Notes: generated from the sequence alone by a model not told the origin. 64,000 nt of DNA from CBDDBU01 sp965226045 (GCA_965226045.1 CBDDBU010000024.1:1-64000), one strand, 5' to 3'. Counted from the stretch's first letter, positions 16,409 to 25,618 are shown. Made by a program: numbers and translations.

Positions 16409-16441
16409 GGCGCGGGGGAGCGTTCGCCACTCTCCCGCGCC
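16409..16441 (-). terminator. Strong hairpin downstream of the binding-protein gene
   Basis: GGCGCGGGGGAG (16409-16420) pairs with CTCTCCCGCGCC (16430-16441) around a 9-nt loop, 11 of 12 positions matching. It begins 17 bp after the solute-binding-protein stop on the transcribed strand and lacks a clear U tract. Such hairpins between binding-protein and permease genes commonly protect the upstream mRNA or attenuate downstream transcription. Here it could do either, or act as a terminator. Confidence 0.6.
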
Positions 16442-16457
16442 TCATGAGCAGTCCGCG

Positions 16458-17819
16458 TTATTTGACTATCACATTCTCAAGTTGACTTTGCGCCTCGTCG
16501 ATGACGAACGCCGCCGCTTCAGCGGCCGTCAGACGGCCCAGTTCGACTCCCTGCAGGCCCTTGTAGATGATGAGGTTGAGGGGGCCGAAATCGGGATGGT
16601 TGGGCATGAACTTGGTGAACGGCAGCAACTCGGTCGCACGCAACAGCGGCCAAGCTGCCTGGTATTTCGGATCGTCGGCTTGCGACTTGTTGATACCGAT
16701 ATGCGTCGTCGTCACCGCGTGATCGGTGTTCAGATCGGCGGCCGAGGCGAAGCCTACCAGCCTGACCGCCAGGTCCGGGTGTTTCGTCTGTCCGCTGACC
16801 ACATAGACGATCGGGTGGGTCAGGCTGCTCGGCTTGCCTCCCTTCTTGACGGGTGGTGCGGCGGTCCATCCCCAGTCTTTGAAGAACGCCTTTTCTTCAC
16901 TGGGCACTCCAAAAGATGGGAACGCGTTGCTACCCAGGTCCCAGATGCCGTACATCCAGAACGCCACCTTGTTGTCGGCATAAAAGTTCTTGCGAATGGT
17001 GCCCCACTCCATCGCCGTATTGTTCGCCGGCGTGACCCCGTTCTTCACGTTCCGCTCGAACCAGCCATAGGCTCCTTCCAACTTCATGCGGTCCAGCAGA
17101 AGATTGCCGGTCGCATCATCCTGGAAGCTGCTGCCGTAGGAGTTGAAGATCATCAGGTAGTCGGGCCCCTTGCTCGGGCGGTGCAGGATCCCGTATTCCG
17201 CCTGCGACTTGTCGACGACCTGCTTGGCGATCTCGGAAATGTCGTCCAGCGTCACCTCGCCGGCCAGGACGCGGTCCGGCAGACTGTCGATGAACGCATC
17301 GTCCAAGCCGGCCTCGCGCATGAGCTTCTTGTTGTAAAAGAACATGCGGGCCTCGGCATCCTGCGGCACCGCATAGCGCTGGCCCTTGCATTTCGTCGAA
17401 TTCCATAGGCTGGGGATGATGTCGCCGAAGTGCTCGGGATACTTGGGGATGTAGGCTTCGAGGTTCAGCGCGAAGCCGTCATTGGCGAAGGCGCAGGTCC
17501 ATTCATGCGCCGCGACAAAGACATCCGGGCCCTTCCCGATGCCGAATACCTTGAGGAGCTGAAGCGCGTCATCGTCGAATCCCGATGCAGGGCCCTGCCG
17601 CACGAGCACAGTGACGCGGATATCGGACCCTTCCTTCTTGAGGGCCTTGTTCAACCTGCTCGCGGCCGTTATCAGGTTGCCCCCGCGCAAGGGCCCGGAT
17701 ACGTCCTGACGCGACCACACGTTGATGACGACTTCCTCCGCCGATACCGGCGCGCTCGCGGCCGGCGCGACGAGTGCAACGGAAACCGCGGCCGCCGCTA
17801 GCTTGTGCCAAAGCTTCAT
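16458..17819 (-). CDS. Extracellular sugar-binding protein of ABC transporter
   Basis: This is a periplasmic solute-binding protein (family 1, CUT1 type) of 453 residues from the ATG at 17819 (MKLWHKLAAAAVSVALVAPA); the longer in-frame ORF start is upstream of this signal. The signal peptide has a basic n-region, a hydrophobic core and a likely AXA cleavage site (ASA or VSA). Fold-typical stretches include FGIGKGPDVFVAAHEW, YAVPQDAEARMFFYNKKLMR and KVAFWMYGIWDLGSN. It should deliver a sugar or polyol to the two permeases and ATPase downstream, but an IS630 now separates them. Divergence or operon linkage with iolDE upstream suggests inositol or a derivative; that is inference. Confidence 0.9.
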   Translation of the reverse strand: MKLWHKLAAAAVSVALVAPAASAPVSAEEVVINVWSRQDVSGPLRGGNLITAASRLNKALKKEGSDIRVTVLVRQGPASGFDDDALQLLKVFGIGKGPDVFVAAHEWTCAFANDGFALNLEAYIPKYPEHFGDIIPSLWNSTKCKGQRYAVPQDAEARMFFYNKKLMREAGLDDAFIDSLPDRVLAGEVTLDDISEIAKQVVDKSQAEYGILHRPSKGPDYLMIFNSYGSSFQDDATGNLLLDRMKLEGAYGWFERNVKNGVTPANNTAMEWGTIRKNFYADNKVAFWMYGIWDLGSNAFPSFGVPSEEKAFFKDWGWTAAPPVKKGGKPSSLTHPIVYVVSGQTKHPDLAVRLVGFASAADLNTDHAVTTTHIGINKSQADDPKYQAAWPLLRATELLPFTKFMPNHPDFGPLNLIIYKGLQGVELGRLTAAEAAAFVIDEAQSQLENVIVK

Positions 17820-18128
17820 GATTTCGGCCTCCCTATGCTGAGTTTCTTGACGCGTTCTTCTTGAACATGGGGTCAAAGATCGCGTCGCCGATCAATTGGC
17901 AGGGCCTCGGCCGCTGCCAGGCGCGACGCAATCACCGCGTCATGGCATCATATTGACGCCCCTCGCCGCGAAAAGCGACTCCGGATCGATGGTCCGGGAT
18001 CGTGGGGCCAGGATCGATGGGTTGGCCGGGCCTTCGCCCCCGCGCCTTCCAACGCTTCGCGATGCCTTGCGTGGCCGCGCCGTGCTCCTGTCCCTCCTTT
18101 TCGTCTTATCGGGGTCGGGAATTGCGCT
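17820..18128. other. Intergenic region upstream of the binding-protein gene
   Basis: This 309-bp gap on the minus-strand operon path separates iolE from the binding-protein gene and presumably holds the transporter promoter. I see no RNA gene or clear operator. The frames here are short and lack family features. Confidence 0.4.
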
Positions 18129-19014
18129 TCAGGATGTCAGCGCCCGCTCGAGGCCTCGGCGGCCCAGGTGGGCGTAGTGGAGTGGCTCGGCCTTGGCCGG
18201 ATCCTGCTCGGCCTCGACCACGAGCCAGCCGCCGTAGCCGGCCGCCTTCAGGGCCACAAAGACGGCGGTGAAGTCGATGACGCCGTCGCCGGGCACGGTG
18301 AAGACGCCCTCGACCACGGCGTCGAGGAAGCTGGTGTCGGCGGTGCGGACGCGGGCCAGCAGCTCGGGTCGGACATCCTTGCAGTGCACATGGCGGATAC
18401 GACGGCCGTGCCGCGTGGCGACGGCGGCGGGATCGCCGCCGGCATAGACCTAGGTGGCCGCTATCCAATAATAGGCCGACATTCGGCCCGGTCGCCGCCA
18501 GCAGCCGGTCGATCTCGTCCTCGCTCTCGATCACCGTGCCCATATGGTGGTGATAGGCGAGCGCCATGCCGTGCTCGGCGAGATGATCTCCGAGCGCCGT
18601 CAGCTTGGCGGCAAAGCGCGGCCAATCGGCCTCGGCCAGTACCGGTCGGCGCGACAGCGCCACGCCGCGCCTCGAGTGCACCGCACCGGTGACCTCGGCG
18701 AAGACCATGACCTCGCAGCCCATCGCCTCGAGCAGGCCGAGATGTGCGGCCAGCGCCTCGATCTCCTCGGCCGCGCTCCGTTCCAACAGCCGCGCGCCGT
18801 ACCAGCCCGAAACCAATTGCAGGGCGAAGCGGTCCAGGATCGGCGCCAATACGGCCGGATCGCGCGGGAACTTGTGGCCGAGTTCGACACCGGCGTAGCC
18901 GGCTTCGCGCGCCTCGGCGAGACAGACCTCGAGCGGCGTCTCTAGCCCAAGCTCCGGCATGTCGTCGTTGCTCCAACCGATCGGGTTGATGGCGATGCGA
19001 GGCGGCCAGGGCAT
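18129..19014 (-). pseudogene. iolE: Inosose dehydratase-like TIM-barrel gene, frameshifted
   Basis: The N-terminal two-thirds read as an IolE-like 2-keto-myo-inositol dehydratase of the AP-endonuclease-2/xylose-isomerase TIM-barrel fold: IAINPIGWSNDDMPELG, GYAGVELGHKFPRD, MALAYHHHMGTVIESEDEID and GLLLDSGHLG. Near 18445-18450 the frame shifts by one base. The continuation YAGGDPAAVATRHGRRIRHV, HCKDVRPELL and VVEAEQDPAKAEP is intact in the next frame, down to the stop at 18129. A single-base insertion (in CACCTAGGTCTATGCC) explains it. This is either a real pseudogene or a sequencing indel. The gene starts three bases after the iolD stop, so the two form an operon. IolE would convert scyllo-inosose to the dione used by IolD. 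Confidence 0.8.
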
Positions 19015-19017
19015 GGC

Positions 19018-20862
19018 TCAGCCGAGGCGCCGTCGGGCGGTGGCGGCCACGTAGTCGTCCCGGGCGTGGCGCACTTCAGGCCGCTCCGAGACCTCCGCCA
19101 CGGCAACGTCCCACCAGGCGCCGCCCTCGGCCGTGGCGCTCACCGGATCGGTGCGGATGGCGATGACGTAGGTGACGCTGGCCGCCTTTGCTCGTGCCAG
19201 CGCCGCTTCCAGCTCGCCGATGCCGGCAACCGCCTCGGCCTCGGCGCCAAGGCTTGCCGCATGTTGCGTGAGGTCGATCTCCGGCACGGCGCCGGGGCTG
19301 AGCGAGGTTTGGAACAGGTTGTTGAAGTTTTCGCCCCCGGTGCCCGCTTGCAGCCGTTCGATGCAGCCGAAGCCGCCGTTGTCGAGGACGACGATGACGA
19401 GCTTGCGCCCGAGCAGCACCGAGGTCGCGATCTCGGAGTTCATCATCAGATAGGAGCCGTCGCCGAGCAGGACGTAGACCTCCGCCCCGGGCTTGGCCAG
19501 CTTGACGCCCAGGCCGCCGGCAATCTCGTAGCCCATGCAGGAATAGCCGTATTCCAGGTGATAGCCGCCGGGCTTGTGGGTGCGCCAGAGCTTGTGCAAC
19601 TCAGCCGGCAGGCCGCCGGCGGCCGAGACCACGACGTCGTCCGGTCCGGCGGCGCGGTTGACCGCCCCCAGCACCTGGGCGTCGCTCGGCAGCGGTGCGT
19701 TCGTGGCCGCCGTGACCCGCTCGACCACGGCGTTCCAGGCGGCCGTCGCCTGCGCCGCCTTGACCCTCCAGGCCTGTGGCGCGCGCCATTCACCGAGTCG
19801 CGCACTGAGCTCCTCAAGGCCGCGGGCGGCATCGGCGACCAGCGCCAAGGCGCCGTGCTTGGCGGCATCGAAGGCAGCGACGTTGAGACCGACCAGGCGC
19901 ACGCCCGGATCCTGAAACAGGCTGCGCGAGGCGGTGGTGAAGTCGCCGAGCCGGGTGCCGACGGCCAGCACCAGGTCGGCCTCGGCAGCGAGCGCGTTGG
20001 CGGCGCTACTGCCGGTGACGCCGATGGCGCCGGCTTGCGCCCCATGGTCCCAGGGCAAGGCCCCCTTGCCGGCCTGGGTCTCGGCCACGGGGACGCCGTG
20101 CCGCTCGGCGAATTGCCTCAAGCCTTCGGTGGCGTCGGCGTAATGCACGCCGCCGCCGGCGATGACGAAGGGCCGCTCCGCCGTCGCCAGCGCCGCCGCC
20201 GCAGCCGCCAATTCGGCCGGATCCGGGCCGGGCCGGCGGATCCGGTGCAGGCGCGTTTCGAAGAAGCTCTCGGGATAGTCATGGGCCTCGGTCTGCACGT
20301 CCTGGGGCAGGGACAGCACCGCGGGGCCGCAGGCCGCCGGATCGGTCAGCACCCGGAGCGCCGCCGGCAGGCTGGCGATCAGCTGCTCCGGCCGCGTTAT
20401 GCGGTCCCAGTAGCGGGCGACCGGCCGGAAGCAGTCGTTGGCGCTCGACGTCGGGTCGGCGAAGTCCTCGAGTTGCTGCAGCACCGGGTCGGGCCGCCGG
20501 CTGGCGAAAATGTCGCCCGGCAGCAGCAGCACCGGCAGGCGGTTGACATGGGCCACGGCGGCGGCGGTCACCATGTTGGTGGCGCCCGGTCCGATCGACG
20601 TGGTGCAGGCGATGAACTGGCGCCGGCGCCGCGCCTTGGCAAAGGCGATGGCGGCATGCGCCATGGCCTGCTCGTTGTGCGGGCGCCAGGTCGGCAGGAC
20701 GTCCCTGCATTCGCTCAGCGCCTCGCCCAGACCGGCGACGTTGCCGTGGCCGAAGATGGCGAAGACACCGGGGCAGAGCGCCACCTCTTCGCCGTCGATC
20801 TCGATGCGCTGGGCGATCAGGTGGCGGACCAGCGCCTGCGCCACCGTCAGTCTCACGCTCAT
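19018..20862 (-). CDS. iolD: 3D-(3,5/4)-trihydroxycyclohexane-1,2-dione acylhydrolase
   Basis: This thiamine-diphosphate enzyme of myo-inositol degradation opens the ring of the dione made by IolE. At 614 residues it has the normal IolD length. It carries the three TPP-fold domains: an N-terminal PYR domain with WRPHNEQAMAHAAIAFAKA (catalytic Glu), a central domain with FVIAGGGVHYADA, and a C-terminal PP domain with the Mg/TPP motif GDGSYLMMNSEI followed by VVLDNGGFGCIERLQ. It starts at ATG 20862 with GGAAGG upstream and is followed immediately by iolE. The 129-bp gap to the divergent iolG must contain promoters for both directions. Confidence 0.92.
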   Translation of the reverse strand: MSVRLTVAQALVRHLIAQRIEIDGEEVALCPGVFAIFGHGNVAGLGEALSECRDVLPTWRPHNEQAMAHAAIAFAKARRRRQFIACTTSIGPGATNMVTAAAVAHVNRLPVLLLPGDIFASRRPDPVLQQLEDFADPTSSANDCFRPVARYWDRITRPEQLIASLPAALRVLTDPAACGPAVLSLPQDVQTEAHDYPESFFETRLHRIRRPGPDPAELAAAAAALATAERPFVIAGGGVHYADATEGLRQFAERHGVPVAETQAGKGALPWDHGAQAGAIGVTGSSAANALAAEADLVLAVGTRLGDFTTASRSLFQDPGVRLVGLNVAAFDAAKHGALALVADAARGLEELSARLGEWRAPQAWRVKAAQATAAWNAVVERVTAATNAPLPSDAQVLGAVNRAAGPDDVVVSAAGGLPAELHKLWRTHKPGGYHLEYGYSCMGYEIAGGLGVKLAKPGAEVYVLLGDGSYLMMNSEIATSVLLGRKLVIVVLDNGGFGCIERLQAGTGGENFNNLFQTSLSPGAVPEIDLTQHAASLGAEAEAVAGIGELEAALARAKAASVTYVIAIRTDPVSATAEGGAWWDVAVAEVSERPEVRHARDDYVAATARRRLG

Positions 20863-20991
20863 GTCGTGGCCTTCCGTTCCGCGAAAATAGCATAGTGCGC
20901 GGTTTCAGGTCGCGACAAGGTGCTTTCGCGCTGCCGCATTTGCTGCTAGGCAGAACGCGGCTGTCGACCCGGAATCGAAAGGCCAGCGGGG

Positions 20992-22011
20992 ATGGATCAA
21001 AGCATTGGGTTCTGCCAATTCGGTGCCGGGCGCATCGGCCAGATCCACGCCGCCAATATCGCCGCTCACCCCGGGGCCGAGCTTCGCTACGTCGTCGACG
21101 TCGACGCCGATGCCGCCCTGGCGCTGGCGGCGCGCCATGGCGCCGAGACCGCCACGGCCGAGGCGGCGCTCGCCGCTTCGGGCACCGATGCCGTCATCAT
21201 CGCCAGCAGCACCGCCACACATGCCGCGCTGATCGAGGCCGCGGCCCGGGCCGGCAAGGCGGTCTTTTGCGAGAAGCCGATCGACCTCAGCCTCGAGCGG
21301 GTCGAGCGCTGCCTCGAGCTCGTGGTCGCCACCGGCGTCACCTTCCAGATCGGCTTCAACCGCCGCTTCGATCCGAGCTTTGCCGCGCTCCACGAACAGC
21401 TCCGCGCCGGGCGCATCGGCAGAATCGAAATGGTGACCATCACCAGCCGCGATCCCGCACCCCCACCGCTCGCCTATGTCGAAGTCTCGGGCGGGCTCTT
21501 CCGCGACATGATGATCCACGACCTCGACATCGCGCGCTGGCTCCTGGGCGTCGAGCCGGTCGAGCTCTACGCCGCGGCGAGCTGCCTGGTCGAGCCGGCG
21601 ATCGGCGCCTTGGGCGACGTCGATACCGCGACGGTGACGCTAAAGACCGCCGACGGCGTGCTCTGCCTGATCACCAACAGCCGCCGCGCCGTCTATGGCT
21701 ACGATCAGCGCCTCGAGGTGCTGGGCGCGGAGGGAATGCTGCGGGTTGAGAACCGGCGGCCGACGGCGCTCGAGCTCAGCGATCGCCTAGCGGTCAGCTG
21801 CGACAAGCCGCTCAATTTCTTCCTCGAGCGCTATGCCGACTCCTATCGCCGCGAACTCGACCATTTCATCGGCTGCCTGACCGAGGACGGGACGCCGGCG
21901 GTCTCGGCCCGCGACGGCTGGGCCGCGCTCTATTTGGCCGAGGCGGCGCTACAATCCTGGCAGAGCGGCCGCCCGGTCCACCTCGAGCGCCTACAACAGG
22001 GCGAGACATGA
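20992..22011 (+). CDS. iolG: Inositol 2-dehydrogenase (Gfo/Idh/MocA family)
   Basis: This 339-residue NAD(P)-dependent oxidoreductase starts the inositol pathway by oxidising myo-inositol to 2-keto-myo-inositol. The N-terminal Rossmann fold has FGAGRIGQIHAANI, followed by the family motif CEKPIDLSLERVER. The substrate-side catalytic region shows QIGFNRRFDPSF and MMIHDLDIARWLLG (conserved Asp/His pair). It is divergent from iolDE, the standard neighbourhood logic for an inositol utilisation locus. Other sugar dehydrogenases share these motifs, so the name depends on that context. The gene's 3' end overlaps the tail of the convergent HAD-GDPD ORF by 82 bp. Confidence 0.87.
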   Translation: MDQSIGFCQFGAGRIGQIHAANIAAHPGAELRYVVDVDADAALALAARHGAETATAEAALAASGTDAVIIASSTATHAALIEAAARAGKAVFCEKPIDLSLERVERCLELVVATGVTFQIGFNRRFDPSFAALHEQLRAGRIGRIEMVTITSRDPAPPPLAYVEVSGGLFRDMMIHDLDIARWLLGVEPVELYAAASCLVEPAIGALGDVDTATVTLKTADGVLCLITNSRRAVYGYDQRLEVLGAEGMLRVENRRPTALELSDRLAVSCDKPLNFFLERYADSYRRELDHFIGCLTEDGTPAVSARDGWAALYLAEAALQSWQSGRPVHLERLQQGET

Positions 22012-23558
22012 CCGAGACACACAACGTCCAGGTTGTCACGGCCGCTATCATGGTGGACATTACCGCGTGCTCCGCCGACTTGCCGCCACCCGTCCTCTAC
22101 GCGCTCCTCGTACTCGTGGCGCTGGGCGTTCTGGCCGGAGCCGCGACCGTAGTAGTGCCACTTCGGGAAATTGAAGTCGGACGTGACCGAGCGGGGCTGC
22201 TGCAGCACGGCCTGCAGAAACGACTCGAGATCGGGCACGTTATAGATGTTCACTTCGAACTTCCAGCGGTCCAAGGTTTCGATGAGCCGCGTGAAGGTCG
22301 ACAGGCCCCAGGGGACCGAGAAGCGATTGATCCCCCAACCGCGAAGGCCCCTTAGGACGCGCAGCCCCTCCTCCGGGAGCGTTTCGATCAGAGGCGCGAG
22401 GAAATCGATCCGACACTGGATCACGGCCCCCGGAACCGCGGTGGAGAGCTTGCGGAAGCCGTGCTCGCCCAGAACCTCAATATGGCTGTTGAGCCAGACG
22501 GTCTCGGGAGCGAGGTCCATCGCGTCGATGAGGGCCAAGACGCGGTCCACGACGTCGCCCGCTTCCTTGAGGTCGATCTTGGCGCTTTTGTCGAACTTCT
22601 TGAGACGTTTCAGGATGTCCTCGAGCAGCAGGAACTCCTCGTCCGGCGCCACCGGCGTCTCCTCGAAGGAATCGTGCCGCACGATAAGACGGCCCTCGGG
22701 ATCGGCGCGCACGTCGAACTCGGCCCACTCGATTTCGGACGCGAGATATTGCCGGATGTTGATATCGTCGTTGAGGCCGTGCCAGACGAGCTGCACCTTC
22801 CGCGGCAAGTCCTTCTCGCTAATCAGCTCGGTGATGTCGAATTCGGCGCCCCCCACGGTGCCGGCCGGCAGGCCGGTCCGGGTGGTTTCGAAGATCGTGT
22901 CCGCATGCAACATGAGTATCTCGTTTGCCGTGTCGGCGTCGGCGAGAGCGGTCAGGTTGGCGGGTTCGTTATCGACCGCGGCGAACACGCGGAAGCCGGC
23001 TTTCTCGTAGTGCCTGAGGCCGGCCACTTTCGACTGCTCCACCCCCTCGTCCCAGCCCGCGGAATTCAGGAACAGCAGCTCGTCCGAGAACGACACGCGG
23101 TACTGTCGACCGAGCCTGTTGAGCGAGCGTAGCGTCTCCTCGCGGATCACCGCCGGGCGGCCGCTGTTGAGCGCCACGGTCGTCTTCGGCTGGATCTGGA
23201 ACCAGCGGATCACCTCCATGACGCCGACGAACGGCCGGTGGGCCGTGAGCACCGCGGTCGAGGACCAGCGGTTCGTGAGATACCAGTCCAGCACCCCTTG
23301 GCGCTGGGGCTGCGGAAGGTGCAGCCGCTCGAGAAGACGGTCGACCTGGTTTTTATGAAGATCGATGTCGCCGAGCGCGAGATTCTCGAAGAACGCGCTG
23401 TCATGCTCGTGATCGTACTTCCGCAGCAGATACAGGATCATGTAGCGCATATCGAGGATGGTCCCGTCGATGTCGAAAAACACCACCAGCTCATCGTCGG
23501 GATAACGCGCGCGAATTCGGTCGTAATGACGCGCGAGCGTTGTCATCCAGTTATCCAT
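21930..23558 (-). CDS. HAD phosphatase-like plus GDPD/FAM151-like fusion protein
   Basis: The protein is 542 residues from the ATG at 23558 (MDNWMTTLARHYDRI); upstream frame extension overlaps non-coding and IS sequence. Residues about 1-220 form a HAD-like domain: motif I VVFFDIDGTILD, a motif II-like LNSGRPA, and a late acidic motif AAVDNEPANLTAL. Residues about 250-490 look like a glycerophosphodiesterase-type barrel of the FAM151/DUF2181 kind: LVWHGLNDDINIRQYL, EFDVR, a His-Asp in IVRHDSFEET and AKIDLKEAGDVVD. The last 50 residues are low-complexity in character and overlap the end of iolG, so the real stop may have been lost. The substrate is unknown, possibly a phosphodiester or lipid head group. 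I infer two hydrolytic activities in one chain. Confidence 0.65.
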   Translation of the reverse strand: MDNWMTTLARHYDRIRARYPDDELVVFFDIDGTILDMRYMILYLLRKYDHEHDSAFFENLALGDIDLHKNQVDRLLERLHLPQPQRQGVLDWYLTNRWSSTAVLTAHRPFVGVMEVIRWFQIQPKTTVALNSGRPAVIREETLRSLNRLGRQYRVSFSDELLFLNSAGWDEGVEQSKVAGLRHYEKAGFRVFAAVDNEPANLTALADADTANEILMLHADTIFETTRTGLPAGTVGGAEFDITELISEKDLPRKVQLVWHGLNDDINIRQYLASEIEWAEFDVRADPEGRLIVRHDSFEETPVAPDEEFLLLEDILKRLKKFDKSAKIDLKEAGDVVDRVLALIDAMDLAPETVWLNSHIEVLGEHGFRKLSTAVPGAVIQCRIDFLAPLIETLPEEGLRVLRGLRGWGINRFSVPWGLSTFTRLIETLDRWKFEVNIYNVPDLESFLQAVLQQPRSVTSDFNFPKWHYYGRGSGQNAQRHEYEERVEDGWRQVGGARGNVHHDSGRDNLDVVCLGHVSPCCRRSRWTGRPLCQDCSAASAK

Positions 23559-23760
23559 TGGGGGGCACCTCGCCAGCCTTGCGGTGATTCCTGCTGGTCG
23601 CGTTACATGGCGTCCCGTGCCTTGCCTCGCAACCATTTTGTCCGGGATTTCCCGGATAGCACCTCCAGCCGGCCGAAACCACCTCGAAACGATGCCGTTT
23701 GGTGACTTATTGGTGACTTTAAAGGGGCATCCGCTTGCACGCCTATAACCCCCTGAAAAA

Positions 23761-24882
23761 CTAGTGTCCCGATTCCGAAGTTCGCATGATTTTCGCCTGC
23801 TGTTCAGCGGTTTCGATTGTTCGGAGGCAGAAGCGCTGGATGGCGCCGAGGATGTCATCGGCGGATTTGGTCCATTTGAAGGGTTTGGGGTTCTGGTTTG
23901 TCGTGTCGATGTAGTCGAGGATGGTGCGCTCCAACTCCTTGGTGGAGCGATGGACGCCGCGCCTGATCTGCTTGTCGGTCAGCAGCCCGAACCAGCGCTC
24001 GACCTGGTTCAGCCAGGAGGCGCTGGTGGGTGTGAAATGGGCCTGCCAGCGCGGCCGTTTGGCGAACCAGTCGCGGATCGCCTTGGTCTTGTGGGTCCCG
24101 TAGTTGTCCATGACGATGTGGATGTCGAGATCACCAGGGACGTTCGCCTCGACGAGGTCGAGGAATTTGCGGAACTCTCGGGCCCGATGGCGCGGGAAAC
24201 ATTTGCCGATGATCTCTCCCGTGGCGATGTCGAGGGCCGCGAAGAGAGAGGTCGTGCCGTGGCGCTTGTAGTCGTGGCTGCGCCGCTCCGCCTGCCCGGG
24301 GCGCATCGGCAAGAGGGGCTGGGAACGGTCCAAGGCCTGGATCTGGCTCTTTTCGTCGACACAGAGAACCAGGGCACGATCCGGCGGCGCCAAATACAGA
24401 CCGACGATGTCGCGGACCTTCTCCACGAAGAAGGGATCGCTCGACAGCTTGAAGGTCTCCGAGCGATGCGGCTGCAAGCCGAAGGCCCGCCAGATGCGAT
24501 GAATGGTCGAGGGCGCGTGGCCGCTCGCCCGCGCCATCGAGCGAAGGCTCCAATGGGTCGCGTCCGGCGGCGTCTCTTCCAGCGTCAGCCGGACCGCTTC
24601 CGCGATGGCGTCATCGCCGATTTGACGCGGCGCGCCGGGGCGGGGTTCGTCGTACAGACCGTCGAGGCCCTCCGCCGCATAGCGGCGACGCCACTTGCCC
24701 ACGGTGTCCGCGCTCGCCTCGAGACGAACGGCGATCTCCTTGTTCTCCAACCCTTCCGCCGCCGCCAAGACGATCCGAGCCCGCCGCGCAAGCCCCTGCG
24801 ACGTCTTGCGACGACGAGACAGCGCCTCCAATTCGGCGCGCTCGTCATCGCTCAAAGAGATCGTCACCGCCACTCTCGCCAT
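23761..24882 (-). CDS. IS630-family transposase (copy 2)
   Basis: This is a full-length transposase of 373 residues from the ATG at 24882. It differs from copy 1 at 15146-16267 by only a few bases; I see RRRK for RRRR near residue 26 and RTIETAEQQ for RTIEIAEQQ near the C-terminus. All DDE_3 motifs are intact. The surrounding element has lost its right end, so the protein may act in trans on copy 1 but cannot move its own gene normally. Confidence 0.9.
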   Translation of the reverse strand: MARVAVTISLSDDERAELEALSRRRKTSQGLARRARIVLAAAEGLENKEIAVRLEASADTVGKWRRRYAAEGLDGLYDEPRPGAPRQIGDDAIAEAVRLTLEETPPDATHWSLRSMARASGHAPSTIHRIWRAFGLQPHRSETFKLSSDPFFVEKVRDIVGLYLAPPDRALVLCVDEKSQIQALDRSQPLLPMRPGQAERRSHDYKRHGTTSLFAALDIATGEIIGKCFPRHRAREFRKFLDLVEANVPGDLDIHIVMDNYGTHKTKAIRDWFAKRPRWQAHFTPTSASWLNQVERWFGLLTDKQIRRGVHRSTKELERTILDYIDTTNQNPKPFKWTKSADDILGAIQRFCLRTIETAEQQAKIMRTSESGH

Positions 24883-24905
24883 CAATCGCGCCTCCTGAAA
24901 ACAAA
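23764..24905 (-). mobile_element. IS630-family insertion sequence, right end missing
   Basis: The element is collinear with copy 1 for 1142 bp without indels, starting GTGTCCCGATTCCGA at 23764 after a TA (23762-23763). Identity stops abruptly at 24905, after ...CTGAAAACAAA. Copy 1 continues for 37 more bases to its right inverted repeat. Here unrelated AT-richer sequence follows. The right terminus has therefore been deleted or replaced. Confidence 0.85.
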
Positions 24906-24957
24906 GGGGATTATGAATGCTACTTGACGCCCTGCGGGAAATCCGCATGATGGACGG

Positions 24958-25350
24958 ATGTTTGGAACCGAGGCATCCCTCCCCATTACGGTCAAAGAGG
25001 TGGGGGCGGTCGTGAGGCGCTTCTTATTAATGCTCCGCCTGCATCGGTGTCCGTGTTTCGATCGCACTCTCTTTTGGACGTTCTCATGGAAACTAGCGGA
25101 TATATTTCGAGTTCTCGAAAGTCCTGACGTCTCTCCTGACGGATTTACGCATAATCACTACTTGGCAAAACGAGACGTGGAACGCATCACAGGAACGTTT
25201 AACATTGACTGTCCTGAAATAGACGCCGACACGGTAAGGATTTGGCTTCACTATATGGCGCTGCTGATTGATTCATGTAAAGACGGCAATCTGAAGGTGG
25301 CGAGGAATATTATGAGAGATCCCAATCTGAGATTCAGATCAGATGACTAG
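24958..25350 (+). CDS. Hypothetical protein in AT-richer patch
   Basis: This 130-residue ORF has no recognised family. It has ordinary amino-acid composition with several aromatic and charged residues (FTHNHYLAKRDVERITGTFN, then IDADTVRIWLHYMALLIDSC) and is visibly less GC-rich than its neighbours. It follows directly on the truncated end of IS630 copy 2 and precedes an IS1595 remnant. No clear Shine-Dalgarno sequence is present. It may be the surviving part of a foreign insert. Coding status is uncertain. Confidence 0.4.
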   Translation: MFGTEASLPITVKEVGAVVRRFLLMLRLHRCPCFDRTLFWTFSWKLADIFRVLESPDVSPDGFTHNHYLAKRDVERITGTFNIDCPEIDADTVRIWLHYMALLIDSCKDGNLKVARNIMRDPNLRFRSDD

Positions 25351-25414
25351 ACCCAACTTCGCCAGCGGCCCAGAGCACGGGCAACAAGACGATGGCCGAA
25401 TGGAGGGCCGCACA

Positions 25415-25618
25415 ATGACCCGAGGCGTCCCTGTTCTCGACCCGGCGGTGCACCTGAAGGGTGCGACCCCGGAGAAACTGGCGAAGGCGCTCTTTCGCCG
25501 AACCGAGCCGCTACCGCCCCGCGTTGGAAAGCCCGTTGCTGGCGACGAGGTCGCGGTAGAGAAGGTTTCGACCGACGAGCCGGGCAACGGTGTCCCGCAT
25601 TTGGGCAAGAGTGCCTGA
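25415..25618 (+). CDS. Small hypothetical protein next to IS1595 remnant
   Basis: The ATG at 25415 has GGAGG about eight bases upstream. The first half reads MTRGVPVLDPAVHLKGATPE followed by KLAKALFRR, a pattern resembling small alphaproteobacterial proteins with an ATPExLARALLR-type motif, which I recall only loosely. The second half overlaps the 3' end of the convergent IS1595 transposase remnant, so it may not be functional sequence. Confidence 0.4.
   Translation: MTRGVPVLDPAVHLKGATPEKLAKALFRRTEPLPPRVGKPVAGDEVAVEKVSTDEPGNGVPHLGKSA

Noticed and set aside
19066..20895. 609-codon plus-strand open frame opposite iolD
   Set aside because: iolD has all TPP-enzyme motifs; this frame is its GC-driven complement.
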